Numbered from the stretch's first letter, positions 1 through 4,930 are shown. The stretch: DNA of 6,618 nucleotides from JBDTMT01 sp033764095 (GCA_033764095.1 JANRJF010000268.1:1-6618); one strand, 5' to 3'. Made by a program: numbers and translations. Notes: a model not told the origin generated them from the letters alone.

Positions 1-31
1 ACCTGAAACTTCACGCACAGGAGCAAGGCCA

Positions 32-93
32 ACCACCAAGGCACCAAGACACCAAGCGGACCTCAGACCTTGGTGCCTTGGTGTCTTGGTGGT
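32..93. repeat. Imperfect palindromic intergenic repeat built from CACCAAGR octamers
   Basis: The left arm (32-56) is three CCAAG words at an 8-bp period (CCAAGGCA, CCAAGACA, CCAAG). The right arm (69-93) is its near-perfect inverse (CTTGGTG, CCTTGGTG, TCTTGGTGG). Across 25 paired positions I count one A-C mismatch (49/76) and one G-U pair (41/84), with a 12-nt loop at 57-68. As RNA it would fold into a very stable hairpin. I recall similar 'accaaggcaccaagacacc' words as common intergenic repeats, often mistranslated as short spurious proteins, in environmental bacterial genomes; that is memory, not a search. It may act as a terminator for a gene left of the window, but no U-tract follows. 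The next gene begins about 130 bp downstream. Confidence 0.75.
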
Positions 94-158
94 GATCTTC
101 TCAGCGGCGAGGACGCGCGTTTCTCGCCCGAGTGTTCCGGCAACGGCCGGTGGCGGCA

Positions 159-192
159 CTAACAACGTAACAACCCAACAAACCAACAACCT
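159..192. repeat. Low-GC AAC-rich degenerate tract
   Basis: This is a short stretch of AACAAC/CCAACAAACC words, almost free of G, inside otherwise GC-rich DNA and just upstream of the inositol-monophosphatase gene. Its base composition is unlike any coding region in the window. That is one reason for not starting the downstream gene at the in-frame TTG at 86. It may be leader or promoter-proximal DNA; I see no clear -35/-10 pair. Confidence 0.4.
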
Positions 193-226
193 TGTTTCGG
201 GCCCCGCCCTGTGCGAGCCGTCGCGC

Positions 227-1027
227 GTGGGCGAGCTCGACGATTGTCTGGCGGTGGCGTTGGCGGCGGTCGGCGGCGCGGCGGCGCACCTGCGCCAGGT
301 GGCGGGCGGCCCGCAGGCGGTCGAGCACAAGGGCGAGATCGATCTCGTGACCGCCACCGACCGCGAGCTCGAGGCGATGGTCGGCGCGCAGCTGCGACAG
401 GCCTTTCCGCGCCACCGGCTGATCGGCGAGGAGTCGTCGGCCGGCGGCCCGCCGCCGCGTCCGGCGGCGGACGAGTGGGCCTGGTACCTCGACCCGCTCG
501 ACGGCACCACCAATTTCGCGCACGGCCATCCCCACTTCGCCGTGTCGCTCGGCCTGGCACGCGGCGGGGAGCTGCAGCTCGGGGTGGTCGCCGACCCGCT
601 GCGCGACGAGACCTTCGCCGCCGTGCGCGGGCGCGGCGCGACGCGCAACGGCGTGCCGATCGCGGTCTCGGCGGCGGCGGCGCTCGGCGCCGCGCTGCTC
701 GGCACCGGCACGCCCTACGATCGGCGCGAGCAGGCCGACCTCTATCTCGGCGCGATCAAGGCCTTCATGCTGCGCGCCCAGGGCATCCGCCGCGGCGGTT
801 CGGCGGCGCTCGACCTGTGCTGGGTCGCCTGCGGCCGGCTCGACGGCTACTGGGAGTGGCGCCTCGGTCCGTGGGACGTCGCCGCCGGCGCGCTCATCGT
901 CCGCGAGGCCGGCGGGGCGGTCAGCGACTTCCGCGGTGGCGCGCACGACCTGCACGGCGAGCAGACGCTGGCGTCGAACGGCCGCATCCACGCCGAGATG
1001 CTGGCGCTGCTGGCGCCGTGGTCCTAA
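227..1027 (+). CDS. Inositol monophosphatase family protein (Mg2+-dependent sugar/inositol phosphatase)
   Basis: This is a cytoplasmic Mg2+- or Li+-sensitive type phosphatase that hydrolyses inositol-1-phosphate or a related small phosphorylated metabolite. Numbered from the GTG at 227 (266 aa, the usual family length), the metal-binding signature is complete: K35 before DLVTATD (39-45), GEES (67-70, catalytic Glu), DPLDGTTNF (89-97, metal ligands D89 and D92) and WDVAAG (216-221, D217). These positions almost coincide with those known for animal IMPA1 (E70, D90, D93, D220), which supports the GTG start. An in-frame TTG at 86 would add 47 residues encoded by the palindromic repeat and an AAC-rich tract, so I rejected it; no strong Shine-Dalgarno decides the matter. 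The true substrate could be inositol phosphate, histidinol phosphate, fructose-1,6-bisphosphate or PAP, and motifs alone do not settle this. The stop interlocks with that of the convergent YhhN gene. Confidence 0.9.
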   Translation: MGELDDCLAVALAAVGGAAAHLRQVAGGPQAVEHKGEIDLVTATDRELEAMVGAQLRQAFPRHRLIGEESSAGGPPPRPAADEWAWYLDPLDGTTNFAHGHPHFAVSLGLARGGELQLGVVADPLRDETFAAVRGRGATRNGVPIAVSAAAALGAALLGTGTPYDRREQADLYLGAIKAFMLRAQGIRRGGSAALDLCWVACGRLDGYWEWRLGPWDVAAGALIVREAGGAVSDFRGGAHDLHGEQTLASNGRIHAEMLALLAPWS

Positions 1028-1629
1028 GCGCGCAGCGCGTAGACCAGCAGGAACTGGCCGAGGTGGTAGGTCACGATGATCGCCAGCCGCGCGCCGGCGA
1101 ACGGGGCGACGAAGCGGTTGAGCGCGATCATCGCGTCCGAGGCCATGAACAGCAGCGCGCCGGCGGCGGCGACGCGCGAGCCCGAGGCGATCGCCGAGCC
1201 GACCATCAACGCGATCACCGTCATGTACAGGCCGATGGCGATGCGCGTCGGCAGATCCGGTGCGGCGCGCAGCAGGCGTAGCGACAACGGCGCGGTGACC
1301 AGCATGACGATGACGAACCAGATGCCGCGCGCCAGCATGGTGGCGTCGAAGGCGACGACGAAGAAGACGTGGCCGACCAGGAAAGCGGACAGCCCGGCGA
1401 GGAACAGCTCGGCGGGCAGCATCAGGTAGACGTCGCCGAGCAGCGAGAAGGTCAGCGCCGCGAGCAGCGCCCAGGTGGCGTGGGGTCCCTGCGCGCCCCA
1501 CAGCAGGAGCAGCGCCAGCGTGGCGGGCTTGGCGATCCACTCGAGCGGCTTCGACGCGCGCGCCACGGCGATCCAGTCGACGACGGCAGCGATGGCGGCG
1601 GCGATGAGCAGCAGGTCGGCGTGCGGCAT
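1024..1629 (-). CDS. YhhN/TMEM86 family membrane protein (lysoplasmalogenase-like)
   Basis: This is a polytopic inner-membrane protein of the YhhN family, whose characterised members hydrolyse the vinyl-ether bond of lysoplasmalogens. From the ATG at 1629 it has 201 residues, nearly all in hydrophobic helices (about 6-8 segments). Family hallmarks are visible: paired K-P motifs (27-28 and 34-35), SLLGDVYLM (62-70), GHVFF (86-90), ASDAMIALNRF (163-173) and YHLGQFLL (188-195); the conserved Asp residues in the GD and SD motifs are the likely catalytic region. A TTG at 1653 would add eight residues (MSSVSAAA), and neither start has a clear ribosome site. It lies 48 bp downstream of the MpaB-like gene on the same strand and is probably co-transcribed with it. 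Its TAG shares bases with the TAA of the convergent phosphatase. Family assignment is firm; the enzymatic activity is inferred. Confidence 0.88.
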   Translation of the reverse strand: MPHADLLLIAAAIAAVVDWIAVARASKPLEWIAKPATLALLLLWGAQGPHATWALLAALTFSLLGDVYLMLPAELFLAGLSAFLVGHVFFVVAFDATMLARGIWFVIVMLVTAPLSLRLLRAAPDLPTRIAIGLYMTVIALMVGSAIASGSRVAAAGALLFMASDAMIALNRFVAPFAGARLAIIVTYHLGQFLLVYALRA

Positions 1630-1677
1630 GGCAGCGGCGGAGACTGACGACAAGCCGGCGGGGAATCAAGCCGGTGG

Positions 1678-2568
1678 TCAGCGCGCCTGCGGGAAGCGGC
1701 GCAGCGCCACGGGCAGCAGCGGCGTGGCGGCGCGCAGCGCGAGCGCGGCGGTGTCGAGGGTGCGCTCGCGCAGCGGGCCCCAGTCGTAGCCGTAGCGGGC
1801 GCGCAGGCGCGGCGGCAGCAGGCCGATGGTGAACAGGCGGGTGGCGCCGGCCAGTTGGCGCAGGCCGAACGGCAGCGGCGGGCTGAGCAGCGCCGCGGCG
1901 ATGGCGCGCGCTTCTGGTCCGACGGTCAGCGTCGGGCCGCGCAGCATGTCGCGCCAGTAGAGCCGGAAGTCGTCGAGCGTCGACGGGATGAGCGCCGCCG
2001 GGATGCCGAACAGGCGGGCGGTGCGGCGCGACTCGTCGTAGAAGCGCGCCTGCTCCTCCGCGGTCAGCGGCGCGACGAAGCGCTGGTAGGCGAGCAGGGC
2101 GCTGTCGACCAAGGTGGCGTGCACCCAGAGCTGCAACTCCGGCGCGTTGGCGTCGTAGCGCGTGCCGCGCCGGAACGGTCCGCGTGCCGCCGCCAGGCGG
2201 CCGTGCACGGGCGCGTGCCGGCGCTCGATGTTGCGCACCGCGGCGAGCGCCTCGGCGGCGCTGCCGAAGACGATGGTCAGGGTGAGGTCGAGCGTGCGCC
2301 ACAGCCGCTGCAGCGGCGCGCGCTCGAAGTGGCTGTGTGCCGCGACCCCGGCGGCGACCAGCGGGTGGGCGATCTGCATGAGCAGCGCGCGGCCGCCGCC
2401 GAGCAGCAGCACCGCCTCGCGGTTGACGCGCCGGGTGACGCTGTCGGCAGCGAACAGCGGCGCGGCGGGGTCGACCCGGCGCCGGCCGCTGGCGTAGCGC
2501 AGGCGGGCGCGGTCCGCCGCCGCGCTCTGCGCCGGTCGCGTCCGGCGACGATCGCCCGGCTGCCGCAT
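1678..2568 (-). CDS. Oxygenase MpaB family protein (DUF2236, heme-type latex-clearing/MpaB fold)
   Basis: This is a DUF2236-domain protein, the fold shared by fungal MpaB, which oxidatively cleaves an isoprenoid double bond in mycophenolic acid biosynthesis, and by bacterial rubber oxygenase Lcp. From the ATG at 2568 (296 aa) the hallmark blocks occur in order: REAVLLLGGGRALLMQIAHP (51-70), with H68, then AHSHF, NIERRHAPVHG (H118, H122), LQLWVHATLVDS (H150, D155), RFYDESRR and DDFRLYWRDML. The conserved His residues are candidate heme ligands, but the ligand itself cannot be assigned by eye. There is no evident signal peptide. A TTG at 2616 would add 16 residues and keeps the frame open, but neither start has a good ribosome site. 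The N-terminal ~35 residues are Arg/Ala-rich and poorly conserved. The gene is followed after 48 bp by the YhhN gene, suggesting a two-gene lipid-related unit. The natural substrate is unknown. Confidence 0.87.
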   Translation of the reverse strand: MRQPGDRRRTRPAQSAAADRARLRYASGRRRVDPAAPLFAADSVTRRVNREAVLLLGGGRALLMQIAHPLVAAGVAAHSHFERAPLQRLWRTLDLTLTIVFGSAAEALAAVRNIERRHAPVHGRLAAARGPFRRGTRYDANAPELQLWVHATLVDSALLAYQRFVAPLTAEEQARFYDESRRTARLFGIPAALIPSTLDDFRLYWRDMLRGPTLTVGPEARAIAAALLSPPLPFGLRQLAGATRLFTIGLLPPRLRARYGYDWGPLRERTLDTAALALRAATPLLPVALRRFPQAR

Positions 2569-2714
2569 CGGCACGGCGTCGGAGAAATCCGCCGCAATGT
2601 CAATCGCGCGGCGCAATCCGGCCCGGCGGGCTGGACAAAGCGCGCCCGGCCGGAGATGGTTCGGAAAGCGGCAATCTTCAACCGCAACTCGGGCACCAAA
2701 AAGGGGAGGAACTC
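2569..2714. promoter_or_regulatory. Divergent intergenic region with strong ribosome site for the dockerin-like gene
   Basis: This gap separates the outward-facing starts of the MpaB-like gene (minus) and the dockerin-like secreted protein (plus), so it should hold both promoters. The plus-strand end carries an excellent Shine-Dalgarno, GGGGAGGA at 2703-2710, five bases before the ATG at 2715. I could not identify a convincing -35/-10 pair for either direction. A TTGACA on the minus strand (2603-2598) has no matching -10. The first 48 bp may be coding if the oxygenase starts at 2616. Confidence 0.5.
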
Positions 2715-4031
2715 ATGGCAACCTGTATTCGGGGGCTGCGAGCGGGGGCGCTCGCATTCGTCGCCGGCTGTGCGCTGTGGCTCAGCGCCGGCGCGGCGCA
2801 GGCGCAGTGCGTCGGTGACTGCAACGGCGACGGGATGGTCGCCATCAACGAGCTGATCATCGGGGTGAACATCGCGCTGGGCGCGCAGCCGGTCTCGGCC
2901 TGCCCGTCGTTCGACGCGAACGGCGATGGCATGGTCACCATCAACGAGCTGATCATCGCGGTGAACAACGCGCTCGGCAGCTGCCCGGCGCCGGTCGACA
3001 CGGCGACCGCGACCGAGACGGTGGCGGCCGACACGCCGACGCCGACCGAGCCGATCGTCGTCAACACGCCGACCGCGACCAACACCACCGCCGACACGCC
3101 GACGCCGACCGATACGGTCGCCGCCGATACGCCGTCGCCGACGCCGACCGAAACCGTCGCGCCGCCGCTCGGCAAGAACACCTGCACGCTCAATGGCGCC
3201 GCCAGCTCGCTGGTGCTGTCGACGCAGGCCTTCACGCTGCCGCAGTTCGCCGCCAACGGGTCGATCGAGATCGACTGCGGGGCGCCGGACGCCAACGGCG
3301 AGGCGCCGTGCAGCTGCGTGGTCAAGAGCTTCAACCCGGTCATCATCCCGGGCATCGGCGACGTCTGCGTGAATCCGTTCCCCGGTTGCCCGGCGGGCCG
3401 GATCGACTGCGACGGCGGCGGCTCCCCCGACGTGGCGCTGGCGGCCGACCACAACATCGGTGCGTGCACCAGCAACGCCGAGTGCCTGGCGGCCTGCGAC
3501 GCGATGTGCGCCGGCCTCGGTGAGACCTACCAGCGCCTGATCGGCGGCTGCGAGGGCTACTGCCAGGGCGGCACGAACAACGACGCCGAGTGCACCATGG
3601 ACTCGCAGTGCCCCGGCGGCCAGTGCGTCGGCGCCGAGCCGCCGGCGCACATCGGCGTCTGCAACTGCTCCTGCGGCGGCGACCAGCTCGGCACCGGCTC
3701 GCCGGCCGGCGCGCTGTCCTGCAACGTCGGCACGCAGATCGACGTCGAGCTGCCGACCGACGGCGACTGCGACGACCCGAACACGATCATTCTGCCCGGG
3801 GTCTGCGGCGGCGTCTCCACCAGCACCGCCACCGGCCAGATCCTCGATGTCAACAACTCCGCCGGTACCAACCTGCCGACGGCCGGCCCGAAGGTGATGA
3901 CCGGCGCGGCCGGCACCTGCGCGGCCTTCGCCGGCGGCAGCCTGACCGGCGTGAAGCTGGTCGGTGAGCTGGCGTTCTTCGACTCGACGCTGGGCGACAT
4001 CCTGAGCCAGAACACCTTCGTCTGCCAGTAA
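2715..4031 (+). CDS. Secreted Cys-rich protein with two dockerin/EF-hand repeats and a Thr-Pro linker
   Basis: I recognise the architecture but not a function. Residues 1-30 form a Sec signal peptide (hydrophobic core GALAFVAGCALWL, cleavage after AQA). Two Ca2+-binding dockerin-type units follow, with 12-residue EF loops at 35-46 (D35, N37, D39, E46) and 67-78 (D67, N69, D71, E78), each continuing as INELI..VN.ALG. Residues about 91-151 are a low-complexity Thr/Pro/Ala linker (TPTPT, TPSPTPT), then a ~285-residue C-terminal domain. The predicted mature protein has 28 Cys, 24 of them at 157-437, including CNCSC (316-320) and a TMDSQCPGGQC segment of disulfide-rich type, so folding outside the cytoplasm is expected. 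Start: ATG with a strong GGAGG site. No cohesin partner or glycosidase domain is visible, so this is not evidence for a cellulosome; surface or extracellular display is more likely. Large families of such proteins are, from memory, typical of Binatota-like genomes. Confidence 0.88.
   Translation: MATCIRGLRAGALAFVAGCALWLSAGAAQAQCVGDCNGDGMVAINELIIGVNIALGAQPVSACPSFDANGDGMVTINELIIAVNNALGSCPAPVDTATATETVAADTPTPTEPIVVNTPTATNTTADTPTPTDTVAADTPSPTPTETVAPPLGKNTCTLNGAASSLVLSTQAFTLPQFAANGSIEIDCGAPDANGEAPCSCVVKSFNPVIIPGIGDVCVNPFPGCPAGRIDCDGGGSPDVALAADHNIGACTSNAECLAACDAMCAGLGETYQRLIGGCEGYCQGGTNNDAECTMDSQCPGGQCVGAEPPAHIGVCNCSCGGDQLGTGSPAGALSCNVGTQIDVELPTDGDCDDPNTIILPGVCGGVSTSTATGQILDVNNSAGTNLPTAGPKVMTGAAGTCAAFAGGSLTGVKLVGELAFFDSTLGDILSQNTFVCQ
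2817..2978 (+). repeat. Two tandem dockerin/EF-hand coding units, 96-bp period
   Basis: Codons 35-56 and 67-88 of the secreted protein encode two copies of a 22-residue unit, offset by exactly 32 codons. They share D-x-N-G-D-G-M-V, the INELII motif and the VN-x-ALG ending. The DNA of the two copies is also very similar (both contain ATCAACGAGCTGATCATCG), implying a fairly recent duplication or strong constraint. Ca2+ ligands are complete in both loops. Confidence 0.85.
3027..3112 (+). repeat. Exact 23-bp direct repeat in the Thr-Pro linker
   Basis: An identical 23-bp stretch beginning GCCGACACGCCGACG occurs at 3027-3049 and 3090-3112, 63 bp (21 codons) apart and in frame, encoding A-D-T-P-T-P-T. 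A third, degenerate copy follows at about 3124-3152. The linker therefore appears to have grown by in-frame repeat duplication and may vary in length between strains. Confidence 0.75.
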
Positions 4032-4040
4032 GGCCGGCGG

Positions 4041-4097
4041 TGAGCGACGAGCGAGCAGCGATGAGGGATCTCCTCATCGCCCTCAGCTCGTCGCTCA
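4041..4097. terminator. Two-tier perfect hairpin after the dockerin-like gene (terminator or palindromic repeat)
   Basis: Starting 9 bp after the TAA, an outer 12-bp perfect stem (TGAGCGACGAGC 4041-4052 with GCTCGTCGCTCA 4086-4097) encloses a symmetric 5x5 internal loop (GAGCA/CCTCA) and then an inner 9-bp perfect stem (GCGATGAGG 4058-4066 with CCTCATCGC 4072-4080) closed by a 5-nt loop. There is no U-tract, so a classical intrinsic terminator is not certain. The GAGCGAtGAGCGAcGAG wording resembles repetitive intergenic palindromes. A related GAGCGAT word recurs at 4140-4146, next to the following gene. Confidence 0.65.
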
Positions 4098-4151
4098 TCG
4101 CTCGGTGAACCGTTGACGGCGCGCGCGTCGATGCGCCATGAGCGATCGGCG

Positions 4152-4460
4152 ATGGGACGCGGTCAGCGCTGGAATCCGGCCAACCTGCGTATGTTGCGGC
4201 AGGCGTTCGGCATGTCGCCGGAGGCCTTCGCGGAGCGCGTCGGCAGCGTCTCGGCCAGCACCGTGCGGCGCTGGGAGAGCGGCCGGCACGTGCCGCTGAT
4301 CCATCACCTGGAGGCGATCGCCGACGCCTTCGACATCGACCTGGCAGTGTTCTTCGAACCCGCCAACCCCGGCCGCACGCGGCGCCGCCGGGCGCGCGGC
4401 GAGCCCCGCCCGCTGCCCGGCCAGATGGAGTTGCTGCCCTCCGGCCGGCGCGCGTCGTAG
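4152..4460 (+). CDS. Small XRE-family helix-turn-helix DNA-binding protein
   Basis: From the ATG at 4152 this is 102 residues with one Cro/C1-type HTH domain at about 11-67: NLRMLRQAFGMSPEAFAERV (helices 1-2), then the probable recognition helix SASTVRRWESGR and the packing helix HHLEAIADAFDIDLAVFFE. The WESGR and P..HLEAIADAF motifs are typical of XRE repressors. A basic tail (RTRRRRARGEPR) follows. There is no ligand-binding or peptidase domain, so it probably acts as a simple dimeric DNA binder. Alternative starts exist in frame: ATG 4131 (adds MRHERSA) and TTG 4113. I chose 4152 because the upstream codons resemble the palindromic repeat and conservation begins around NPANL; no start has a strong ribosome site. 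Its targets are unknown; the palindromes in the neighbouring gaps are candidates. It is not next to a recognisable toxin. Confidence 0.8.
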   Translation: MGRGQRWNPANLRMLRQAFGMSPEAFAERVGSVSASTVRRWESGRHVPLIHHLEAIADAFDIDLAVFFEPANPGRTRRRRARGEPRPLPGQMELLPSGRRAS

Positions 4461-4514
4461 TTCCCCTCGACGCGGCTCTGGTGCTTTCGCGGCGGAGCGC
4501 TACAACCCAGGGCA

Positions 4515-4537
4515 CGGAGGGAGATGGGCTCCCTCCG
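4515..4537 (+). promoter_or_regulatory. Perfect 9-bp hairpin upstream of the small Cys-rich gene
   Basis: CGGAGGGAG (4515-4523) pairs perfectly with CTCCCTCCG (4529-4537) around the 5-nt loop ATGGG. It lies 54 bp after the XRE stop and ends 10 bp before the Shine-Dalgarno of the next gene. No T-run follows, so a rho-independent terminator for the XRE gene is less likely than a 5'-UTR structure or a DNA-binding site. The left arm also contains GGAGGGAG, an SD-like sequence kept paired in the stem, which may simply keep ribosomes off the ATG in the loop. Confidence 0.55.
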
Positions 4538-4557
4538 CCAGGCGTATGGAGGATCCG

Positions 4558-4785
4558 ATGCGACGGACGATGCTCCCCACCGCGACGCTGGTGCTCGGTC
4601 TCCTGGTGGCCGGCGCGTTCTGGGCGACGCACAGCCAGGCCAAGACCAAGGGCGGCTGCACCGACGCGCAGGTCTGCTGCCGCTACCTCAAGGACGGCAG
4701 CACCGCGCTCGACTGCATGGACGCCAAGGCGTGCAAGGATGCCGACGGCAAGGAGGTCCCGAACAAGGCGATGTGCGCCGAGTAG
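4558..4785 (+). CDS. Small secreted six-cysteine protein, function unknown
   Basis: I do not recognise this family. The ATG at 4558 follows GGAGGA (4548-4553) with a 4-nt spacer; an in-frame ATG at 4546 overlaps that site and would only add MEDP, so I prefer 4558 (75 aa). Residues 1-28 are a signal peptide: MRR, then a hydrophobic core (LVLGLLVAGAFWA), then a cleavage-like SQA before KTK. The predicted mature chain is about 47 residues with six Cys in the pattern C-x5-CC-x11-C-x5-C-x13-C, which suggests a compact domain with up to three disulfides in the periplasm or outside the cell. It is rich in Lys and Asp (ACKDADGKEVPNK). It has its own 5' hairpin and lies between an XRE regulator and an MBL-fold hydrolase, with no overlap to either. 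The gene is supported by the ribosome site, signal peptide and Cys pattern. It could be a secreted structural, metal-binding or peptide-signal protein. Confidence 0.75.
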   Translation: MRRTMLPTATLVLGLLVAGAFWATHSQAKTKGGCTDAQVCCRYLKDGSTALDCMDAKACKDADGKEVPNKAMCAE

Positions 4786-4848
4786 CCGGCACGAGGCACA
4801 ACGCCGTTAGAGGGGGCTCTCCCGGCTTCCCCGCGGATCAGAGTCGCA

Positions 4849-4869
4849 GGTCCCAGTGCGCACGGGACC
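4849..4869. promoter_or_regulatory. Near-perfect 21-bp palindrome, possible operator
   Basis: GGTCCC (4849-4854) and GGGACC (4864-4869) flank the self-complementary GTGCGCAC (4856-4863), with a single odd A at 4855. This suits a dimeric regulator site better than an RNA hairpin, because the inner palindrome leaves no loop. It lies 62 bp before the MBL-fold gene's ribosome site and overlaps an in-frame GTG at 4856, which argues against translation starting there. The regulator is unknown; the XRE protein encoded nearby is one candidate. Confidence 0.4.
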
Positions 4870-4897
4870 GCTTGTCGAGTGCGGCGTCGCTGGCATT

Positions 4898-4922
4898 CTC
4901 CTCGCATCAACGATGCGAGGAG
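4898..4922 (+). promoter_or_regulatory. Perfect 11-bp hairpin sequestering the ribosome site of the MBL-fold gene
   Basis: CTCCTCGCATC (4898-4908) is exactly complementary to GATGCGAGGAG (4912-4922), with loop AAC (4909-4911). The 3' arm ends in GAGGAG (4917-4922), the Shine-Dalgarno for the ATG at 4931 (8-nt spacing), so folding would pair every base of the ribosome site. This is the arrangement of an RNA-thermometer-like or protein-controlled translational switch. Alternatively it is a DNA operator, as its 25-bp perfect symmetry would also suit a dimeric repressor. A weak promoter-like pair (TTGTCG at 4872 and CATTCT at 4894) would start the RNA inside the stem and favour the operator reading. 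The complementarity is certain; the function is inferred. Confidence 0.6.
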
Positions 4923-4930
4923 TCGTTGCC

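Noticed and set aside
86..226. N-terminal extension of the phosphatase from a TTG at 86
   Set aside because: The TTG lies inside the right arm of the palindromic repeat and the extension is encoded by an AAC-rich tract. The GTG at 227 gives the normal family length and residue numbering.
101..2302. Very long minus-strand open frame (over 700 codons)
   Set aside because: It lies antisense to the phosphatase and out of frame with the YhhN and MpaB-like genes. Its composition is Arg/Ala/Pro/His-rich low complexity, as expected of a GC-rich shadow frame, and it has no recognisable domain.
2569..2616. TTG start at 2616 for the MpaB-like gene, and TTGACA at 2603-2598 as a promoter
   Set aside because: The TTG has no ribosome site and adds only 16 non-conserved residues. 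The TTGACA has no -10-like hexamer at 16-18 bp spacing.
2817..2978. Evidence for a cellulosome
   Set aside because: Only dockerin-type EF-hand units are seen; there is no cohesin, carbohydrate-binding module or glycosidase in the window.
3000..3170. CRISPR-like or tandem-repeat array
   Set aside because: The repeats are in frame, of uneven spacing and encode a Thr-Pro linker inside a clear gene; there are no unique spacers of constant size and no cas genes.
2277..3650. Long minus-strand open frame opposite the dockerin-like gene
   Set aside because: It consists of Arg/Val/Gly/Asp repeats produced by reading the GC-rich linker backwards. The plus-strand frame has a signal peptide, EF-hands and a strong ribosome site.
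4152..4785. Toxin-antitoxin pair of XRE protein and the small downstream protein
   Set aside because: The small protein carries a signal peptide and disulfide pattern, the genes do not overlap, and 97 bp with a hairpin separate them, unlike typical toxin-antitoxin operons.
4856..4930. Upstream starts (GTG 4856, ATG 4913) for the MBL-fold gene
   Set aside because: Both lie inside inverted repeats and lack a ribosome site, whereas ATG 4931 has GAGGAG at ideal spacing. ATG 4913 would give a slightly better signal-peptide N-region (an Arg at position 2), so it is not excluded.
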